NCBI RefSeq assembly: GCF_022458985.1
Contig: NC_061770.1
Span: forward strand, 5,638,501 to 5,702,500
Source: Mugil cephalus
Taxonomy: Eukaryota; Chordata; Actinopteri; Mugiliformes; Mugilidae
DNA length: 64,000 bases
Direction of reading: 5' to 3'
The notes beneath the pieces were generated by a model, which searched no databases, was not told where the DNA came from, and saw only the letters and a program-made list of their open reading frames with translations. The translations under genes and the position numbers were made by a program. The first letter of the stretch is position 1, and each line of letters starts with the position of its first letter. Positions 57,301-64,000 of the stretch are shown one piece after another.

Positions 57301-60300
57301 TATCAAGGTCGACCGTGCTGCACCCTTTCTTTAACTAACTTGTATGCTGCCTCCCAGGCCTGCAGAGTCTTATGATTGGCCCCGTGCATACGGGCAACAG
57401 ACCACTCCATCAGCACAATGTCGAGAAACGAATTGGCCCACTGCTGCCAAGCCAAGGAATGTGGCGGTTGCCACCTAAGAGCTAGCATCTTCTTGGCTGC
57501 TGTGAGACCGGCCCATAGAATACGTCCAAACTGCAGGGACAGATTTAAAGAAGAATCGTCATTAAGCAGAAGCAGGGCTGGGGAAACTGGGATACTGATC
57601 TTAAGAATGTCACTTAAACTGAAAGATACTTCCTTCCAGCATCTAGCAACGCCAGGGCACTCCCAATAAACATGCAAGAATGACCCCTGGGCATTAAGTG
57701 GGCAAAGATCACAATCTGGAGATGTGGTCGATCTTCATAGAATAACGCCTTCTGGGATTGAGGTACATCCTATGAACATATTTATAGTGTATTAATTGAT
57801 GGTTGGGGTTTTTGGATGTACCACTGAGATTTTTCCACACTGTGTTCCAGCAAATCTCTCTATCATTTAAGTCATTTAAATCTCTATTCCAAACACCCTC
57901 TACTGGTAAGGGTTTGTAAGTTCCAAAAATGAATTTGTACAGTTTAGAAACCATCCCCCGTGTAGGTCCAACTGAGGCAAGTAACTTACGTAGAGGGTGA
58001 GTGGGTAGAGCTGTACCCCATGGGACACCATATGTCCGCATAGCTGATCTTAACTGCATATAGAAGAAAAAAGATGAACCTGGAAGATCAAACTCAGCTT
58101 GTAGATCGTTAAACGCTCATAAACCATGGACGCTATACAGGTCTTTTAGTACATTCACACCCTTATTCTTCCAATGCGGAAATGAAAAGGGAATATTACC
58201 AGTAAGAAGTGAGAAATTATTAAAAATCGGTGTATGATTATGCCATTTATAATCTGTGCCAACATGCTTCATTACAGTACGATAAGATGTGAGAAGAAAT
58301 GAAATAACAGGACCTAAACGTAATTTTGCTTTTTTCAATGGTATGTTAGCATCTACCAGGTCTTGCAACCTGTGAGGCAGTGCAATATTCTCTTCAATTG
58401 ATCTCCAAGAAACAGAGGAACTAGGGTTGAACCATGTAGATAGAGGGCGTAGCACATAAGACCAGAAATAGATTTTAAAATCTGGCAGAGCTAAACCCCC
58501 CAGTGTCTTATCTCGCTGGAGAGTTGTAAGTTTTAGGCGCGGTCTCTTTCCTTTCCATATGAATTTAGAAACTAATGACTGGAGTCTATCCCAATATCCC
58601 AAAGGGGGAGCAAGAAGGATCATAGAAGAGTAAAAATTAACACGGGGAAGTACATCCATCTTAACTATTGCTATTTGGGCTTGAAATTAATTTGGAAGAT
58701 TCGACCAGCGCTCAAAGTCCTTCTCTATCTGATTATATATACCCTGAAAATTTTTTATGGCAATGGACGACGTGGTGGGAAAAATTTCAACCTCAAGATA
58801 CCTAAAGCTTTAAACTACTGGTATATGAGGTGGCAGGTGAACTTGAAGTGCAGCTGAGTTTAAATGCATCAACACTGACTTTGTTCAGTTAATTTTGTAT
58901 CCAGAGAGTGAGCAAATGTGGGATTGAGGAACCAGCACTGCCTACATAAAGAAGGATGTCATCAGCGTACAAAGATATACGATGCTCTGTATTACAAAAA
59001 GTGATGGGATATACTGATGGATGTTGTCTTATTTTCTGCGCCAGTGGCTCAAGGGAAAGAACAAAAAGTAGGGGTGAAAGGGAGCATCCCTGGCGAGTGC
59101 CCCTTGATATTGGGAACAGGGCAGAGCATATGTGGCCTGTGCAGACCATTGCTGAGGGATTTGCATATAAAACCTTAATCATATTAATAAAATGTATACC
59201 TAGTCCAAATTTGTCCAACGTTGTCCAGAGATATTCCCATTCTAACCGGTCGAACGCTTTTTCAGCGTCCAACGATAGAACCGAGCAAGGGGGATCAATG
59301 CTACTAGCTGCATGGATGATGTGTAACAGGCGGCGCAAATTGTCAGATGCTAGGCGAGTTCTGATAAAACCAGTTTGGTCGTTGTGTATAAGTTTTGTAA
59401 GATGTATCTCCAACCGGGTTGCAAGCACTTTAGCATATAGTTTAATATCCCCATTCAGGAGGGAGAGAAGTCTGTAGTTACCACATTTAGTTTAATCTTT
59501 ATTCGGTTTGGGCAAAACTGTAATTATAGCTGTGTTAATGCTAAAGTTAAATGCACCCTTATCAATGGCTGTAATAATCATATCCAGTAGTGGTTTGCCT
59601 AGTTCATCCCAGAAAGTAAGATATAGCTCAGGTGGAATTCCATCCCACCCTGGGGATTTGCCCTTTTTCATATTAACAAGAGCCTTCTTCAACTCCCCTA
59701 GAGAAAATGGGGTATTGAGTAATTCTGATTCATTGTCAGACAGAGAAGGTAGATTTAGGTCCTGAAAAAAATCTGCACATGCCTGCGCATCAAGGGAGAT
59801 TTCAGAGTTGTAAAGAGATGAGTAGAAAGATTTAAATTCCAAATTGATATCAAGTGGATTACTCAGGGTGCGAAGAGGTGTTTTAATGGCTGTAATATCT
59901 GAATATTTTTCATGTTTTTTCAGTCTTAGGGCTAAAAGGTGACTTGGTCTGGCGCCATTGAAATAATATGTTCTTCTGGTTCTGTGCATTAAGAACTCCG
60001 CCCTACATCTTAACAAAGAGTTCAACTCAGTTCTTGTCACATCTATTCTGCCTTCTAATGCCTCAGAATACATGGTTTGTTGTTGGACCTCTAATTGGGT
60101 GAGAGTATTCTCCAGTTCAGTTATCTTGTTTAGTCTGCTCTTATTAAGGTGGGATGAGAATGAGATTGAAGAGTCCCTGATACAACCCTTTATAGCGTCC
60201 CATACAAATCTAGGATCATCTACTGAGCCTGCATTAACGTCTATAAAAGTGTTTAACTTTTCTCTGAGAAAAGTGCAAAAATCTCCATTTTTAAGCAGTC

Positions 60301-61060
60301 AGACATTGAACCGCCAGCGAGGAGCTCTAAGGGGTGTACCTAGGAGCGTGAAGCGTGCTGCGACAATGCTATGATCTGATAAAGAACAAGGCTTGATAAC
60401 AACATCATGTATTTCAGAAAGGGAAGTAGCTGAAGTTAATATGTAATCTATTCTGGAGAAACTCTGATGTCTTGCTGAATAAAAAGTGTATTGCTTAGAT
60501 GTAGGGTTGACAGTACGGTAAAGGTCTGTTAAGCTAAGTACTGACAGAAAGTTCTGAAAGTCTTTTGATGCTTGAAGCTGTGTGGCTGTGGAGCGCTGAG
60601 CCGGTTTGTCCAATGTTACATTTACACTACAGTTCATATCTGCACCTAGAATAAGCGAGAAGTCCTGAAGTTGCAATAAGACTTCTGTTAAGCTGGGAAA
60701 GAACTCTGGTTCATACTGGGGTGGAGCGTAAACTGAAATAAAAGCAAATTTGCGTCCAGATATAATAGTCTTAATATAAGAGATCCTACCATCCTCACTG
60801 CCAAATTGTCCAAGTATAGTTATTGAGAGGTTACGCCTCAATACTACTAGTGAACCCCTAGTTTTGGTGTCCAGTGAAGCTGAGGCAGCCACATAATAGT
60901 GTTTGTTTGAAAATCGGTGGACGTCTATAGTTCTTAAGTGGGACTCCTGTATAAAGGCAACATCCACATGTTGTCTGCGTAAGAGGTCTAAGCAAGCTGT
61001 ACGCTTAATTTGACCATTCAGCCCGTTTACATTCCAGCTAATTACCTCCATACTACTCAT
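57300..61060 (-). pseudogene. L1 ORF2 (endonuclease and reverse transcriptase), few lesions
   Basis: ATG at 61060. The endonuclease has the expected catalytic set: SWNVNGL, FIQESHL, ISVYAPP, LGADMN, FSRIDYIL and LSDHSIV. RT domain: [41 protein letters not shown] and the active-site box [10 protein letters not shown] (near 58970). From 61060 to 58889 one frame is kept, interrupted only by stops at about 60299, 59492 and 58889. Later pieces (58659-58117, 58059-57709, 57677-57303) need two frameshifts. The C-terminal segment keeps HVYWECPGVARCW, part of the zinc-knuckle-like region. Confidence 0.85.
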
Positions 61061-62040
61061 AACGACTTATAGAGGCTAGTATAGTGAGACATACAAGATG
61101 CAGGGTGGAGAAACAACCTATAGTGCAGCTGATCGACCAAAATGTGAAATTAAAATGCTGAGAGAGATCCATCCCACCCCAAACTCCCTGTCGCCATGAA
61201 CCTGCCACTCTCCAAGAATGAGAGAGGGCTTGAAGACAAAAACCCACACAAATGTGAAAACATAGAGAAAACAAAAACAAACTTTGACTCCTCCTAGGGA
61301 GCCTGACTTCCCCCCACAAGTTGGACCTGTGCTCCTCGAGAGGCGTGTTCCTTCCCAGCACGCGCGCGCAGGTCCCCCCTCCCAACAGTTACAATTATTA
61401 TATCATACCATAGTACTAATCATAATAATTGAAAATGAGCTACACAGTGGTCAAACATGTTCTAAGTAATAGGTGCATATTAGTCCCGAGTACAAATAGA
61501 GCATGGCTGGTAAAATTTAACAATTTATAGTAAAGCTGGCAACATGCCAGGACTATAACACCAGCCTTTCTTTTTGAAAACAGAGCTCGAGATCTCAAAC
61601 AAAAGTCAAACAGAAAATAAAGTAACAACAGCAACATTAAATCCCTAGCATTGTGCAAGATTGTGAGACTGGTGTTACTAACTGAGCAGAAGAACAGAAA
61701 CAAGAAAGAGGAATATATATATGAGGCCAGCTGGACTTATTCAGAGCATGAAGAGCTAGAGTCCATTAACATTCACGTATCTTTACAGTTAGAACATAGG
61801 CAATGTAGGGTCATTGTAAAGCATGTTAAGCCGGCTTTTATCATTGAAAAGAGAGTAAAATGAACTAATAAAATAAAATAAATAACAAAGAATCTCCCTG
61901 TAGAAAATCAGTGAGAATGTCATCGCAGGCTATGCCTGGTAGTCCACGCCAGGCATCTGGTCAAAGCTGCCTATTAGCCTACATCCAGAACATTTAGCAT
62001 TAAACTAGTCAGCTGGTCGGTTTACCTGCGTAGTTGTAGA

Positions 62041-62830
62041 CTATTCACCGAGAGAATTGATAAGATCATTTACCTCCCGTGGGGTGCTGAAAAGATGGTT
62101 GACTCCTCCTCGCGTCGCCTTAAGTTTAGCAGGATAGAGGAGAAAAGTGCGAAAGTCCAGTTTCTGCAGAGCGTCCATTGCCTCGGAGAGGGCCAGCCTG
62201 CGCTTGAAGGTGTGAGGGCTGTAGTCCGGGGTGAAGCGGATGGTCCTTCCCTCCAATTCCAAGGCCGCACCACGCGCCGCTTTCAGGATCTTATCTCTGT
62301 CGGTAAAGCGCAGCAGCTTAAGGATGATGGTACGAGGCACAGGTCTGCCATCCGTGTCTTCTTTCGGAGCACCTACGCGGTGTGCGCGCATAATTTCAAC
62401 AGAGCTCAGGTTAGGAAACCACTTTGGTATGGCATCCGACAGGAAAGCAAAGACATGCAATGTCTCTGCGTTTTCAGGGACTCCGTGCACCCGTAGGTTG
62501 TCCTCCAGCTGGACGTGCTTTGCTGCCAGTTTGCTCACCTCCGCCACACGGTTCTCGTCCTTCTCCATATAGTCCATACACTTAGATATCAGCCTGCATG
62601 GTAACCATCTCGCCACGGAATACCGCGACATGTGCATCAACCAGAGCCTGTGTCTTGCTTGTCAGCTGAGATACCACGTCCTCCACGAGTGAGGGGATAG
62701 CCTCCTTAATAGCTTCTGCGACTGCCAGCTTAACTAGCTCGGCGAGCTCCACGTTGTCAGTTGAACGAGTTGTTGCTGGCTGTTTATTTGTCGTTTTTTT
62801 CGAGCTTGCTGCCATCTCCGTGTGCAACAA
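62041..62830 (-). pseudogene. L1 ORF1 (RNA-binding protein), one frameshift
   Basis: The N-terminal part at 62830-62582 (SSKKTTNKQPATTRSTDN, then a helical, coiled-coil-like stretch LVKLAVAEAIKEAI) and the C-terminal part at about 62600-62041 (LEDNLRVHGVPE, IMRAHRVG, PRTIILKLLRFTDRDKIL, FTPDYSP) match the coiled coil, RRM and C-terminal domain order of L1 ORF1p. They are separated by one single-base frameshift near 62590. Confidence 0.82.
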
Positions 62831-62983
62831 GCTTCCACAAACAGAAAAATTAAACGAAAGCTTAAAAAGTAGCGATGGGTATGAAAAATCAAGTTTAAAT
62901 ATCGGGGGTTTCTGCGGAGCGACGAAACGAAGCGTCTACATCCCTCGCGATGGTCACGTGACCCCCTTTTATACGTATAAATT

Positions 62984-64000
62984 GAATTTAAAAATGTACA
63001 TATGGGCTGATATTATTAGGACAGTTTTAGATACTTAATTTTATGTATCAGGCCTTTATGTTCGTTTTACTTTCTTTTTTAGTCACAAACAGCTTTGTTA
63101 TTCGTCGACTCTTCTCTGAGTGCTTGTATGACTTGAATCTGTGAACGCACACTCGGGAAATACCTCCCCATTCCCTTTAAAAGTCCGTCCCCCCTTCATC
63201 GGGCCTGCCCGGAAACCCGCTTTTTGTGTTTTAAAATTTTTTCATTTAGTGTTTTTTTAAACCGGGGAAAATCGCGCGTGTCGGGAAAAAAAAATTTCAA
63301 CAAGTGATTTGTTGAAAAATTAGTAATAAATTAAAGACCCCGCGATCACTTTTGGTTTATTTCCCAAATTTTTCTGTACAGAAGCAGACACACACAGAGA
63401 AAAACCCTGAGAGAATGTCACGGGGGAATGGGGGTAAACAACAAGTTTTATATTTTCCACGCTCACGTTTTTTCCCACGGGGTCTGGGGGAAATGGTATT
63501 TAATTTCCCCAAACGAGACAACGAACGTGTGCACCCTGCACACACAAATGGAACGTAATGCCGCATTTTGTCAAAACCCTTTCAGGGAACCTCTGCTAAA
63601 ACTTATTTTGACTTGTTATAAAAAACACGCCGGCTAAAAGTTCTCATCGGCAAATACTACAGCGTAAAAGAGAAAAGTAAAATTACAGCAGCCCTACAAT
63701 TAAATACAAAAAAAATTAAAGGGATTTAAAGTTTTTAAATGTAAAACATCGAAAAATTTTTGTTATGATTATTTTTTTTAAAAAACATTTTTTTGGGCTA
63801 CTAAAGTTTTATTAGTACAGTTGAACTAAAAACAAAAGGCGGGTTTTGGATGGTTTTTCCCTTTTAAAGATGCTTTTTCACTTTTTTTTTTTTTTTCACT
63901 TTTTTAAGCAAATGTGGGCTTTGTGTTACGTTTTCCTATTATTTTTTTACTAACATCATTTAAAGACGGGCCAGGGTGTCCTCTATCCCAGGTATCCAAA
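62984..64000. other. Homopolymer-rich end of window, no gene seen
   Basis: From about 63140 the sequence has unusually many runs of 3 to 9 identical bases (ggg, ccc, tttt, aaaaaaaaa). No repeat family or coding region is supported; ORFs at 63352-63637 are compositionally odd and overlap on both strands. Confidence 0.4.

Larger units (their letters stand above)
57028..62967 (-). mobile_element. Nearly full-length L1-type LINE
   Basis: Exact 16-bp target duplication tttatacgtataaatt at 57012-57027 and 62968-62983. On the minus strand the element starts gggggtcacgtgacc, then ORF1, ORF2 and a 3' end with an A-rich tail near 57030. The 3' region has C-, A- and TA-runs (57240-57302). Few lesions in about 5.9 kb make it one of the younger insertions here. 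Confidence 0.88.

Noticed and set aside
57376..57669. Plus-strand ORFs over the large L1 (also 58956-59477, 62095-62572)
   Set aside because: They are antisense shadows of L1 ORF1 and ORF2, whose motifs are clear on the minus strand.
1..64000. tRNA, rRNA or snRNA genes
   Set aside because: I saw no cloverleaf with A/B boxes or rRNA-like segment by eye; a tRNAscan or Rfam search would be needed to exclude them.

Overview
The window looks like an immune-gene region from a ray-finned (teleost) fish. It is intron-rich and AT-rich, and crowded with the repeat types usual in fish: Tc1-like, Harbinger, hAT and IS630-type DNA transposons, CR1/L2-type and L1-type LINEs, Gypsy fragments and an endogenous retrovirus. 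Nothing bacterial was seen.

The host genes are a tandem cluster of six CD300/CMRF35-like (pIgR-related) type I receptor loci, all on the + strand. Each is built, or was built, as leader exon, one Ig V exon, Ser/Thr-rich stalk, transmembrane exon and one or two tail exons. CLM1 (662-2000, leader outside the readable part) and CLM3 (13058-15501) have tyrosine motifs in the tail. CLM2 (3748-7469) has a short tail without tyrosines. CLM4 (17604-23455) is a relic whose leader and V exon are separated by a defective endogenous retrovirus. CLM5 (31653-40812) and CLM6 (50359-56009) are a recent duplicate pair that broke in opposite places: CLM5 keeps its V exon but lost the end of its tail to a 34-bp deletion, while CLM6 keeps the full tail but has a nonsense codon and a frameshift in its V exon.

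Between CLM2 and CLM3 lies a different gene (about 9118-12128): a four-exon, 173-residue Ala/Ser/Gly-rich protein of unknown function. An exact interferon-response-type element lies upstream, and intronic tandem repeats carry IRF-like motifs. This is the best candidate for something undescribed. A second one is a compact minus-strand unit at about 32760-33990 with its own CRE/NRF1/CCAAT promoter-like block and clean splice sites.

Region by region: 1-380 Tc1 remnant; 0.6-2.5 kb CLM1; 3.7-7.5 kb CLM2 with a Tc1-like element in an intron; 8.8-12.2 kb the putative interferon-responsive gene; 12.4-12.75 kb solo LTR; 13-15.6 kb CLM3; 16-17.3 kb Tc1 remnant split by an LTR-like insertion; 17.5-23.5 kb CLM4 relic with retrovirus; 23.5-31 kb repeats (Harbinger, Gypsy, LINE pieces); 31.5-41 kb CLM5, swollen by a 2.9-kb insertion in intron 1 and a 3.9-kb insertion before the last exon; 41-50 kb repeats and a broken Cys-rich ORF; 50.2-56.4 kb CLM6 with an L1 in intron 1; 57.0-63.0 kb a nearly full-length minus-strand L1 with exact target-site duplications; 63-64 kb homopolymer-rich sequence without genes. 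All splice structures are read by eye from consensus sites and reading phase. Family names rest on motif recognition without any database search.
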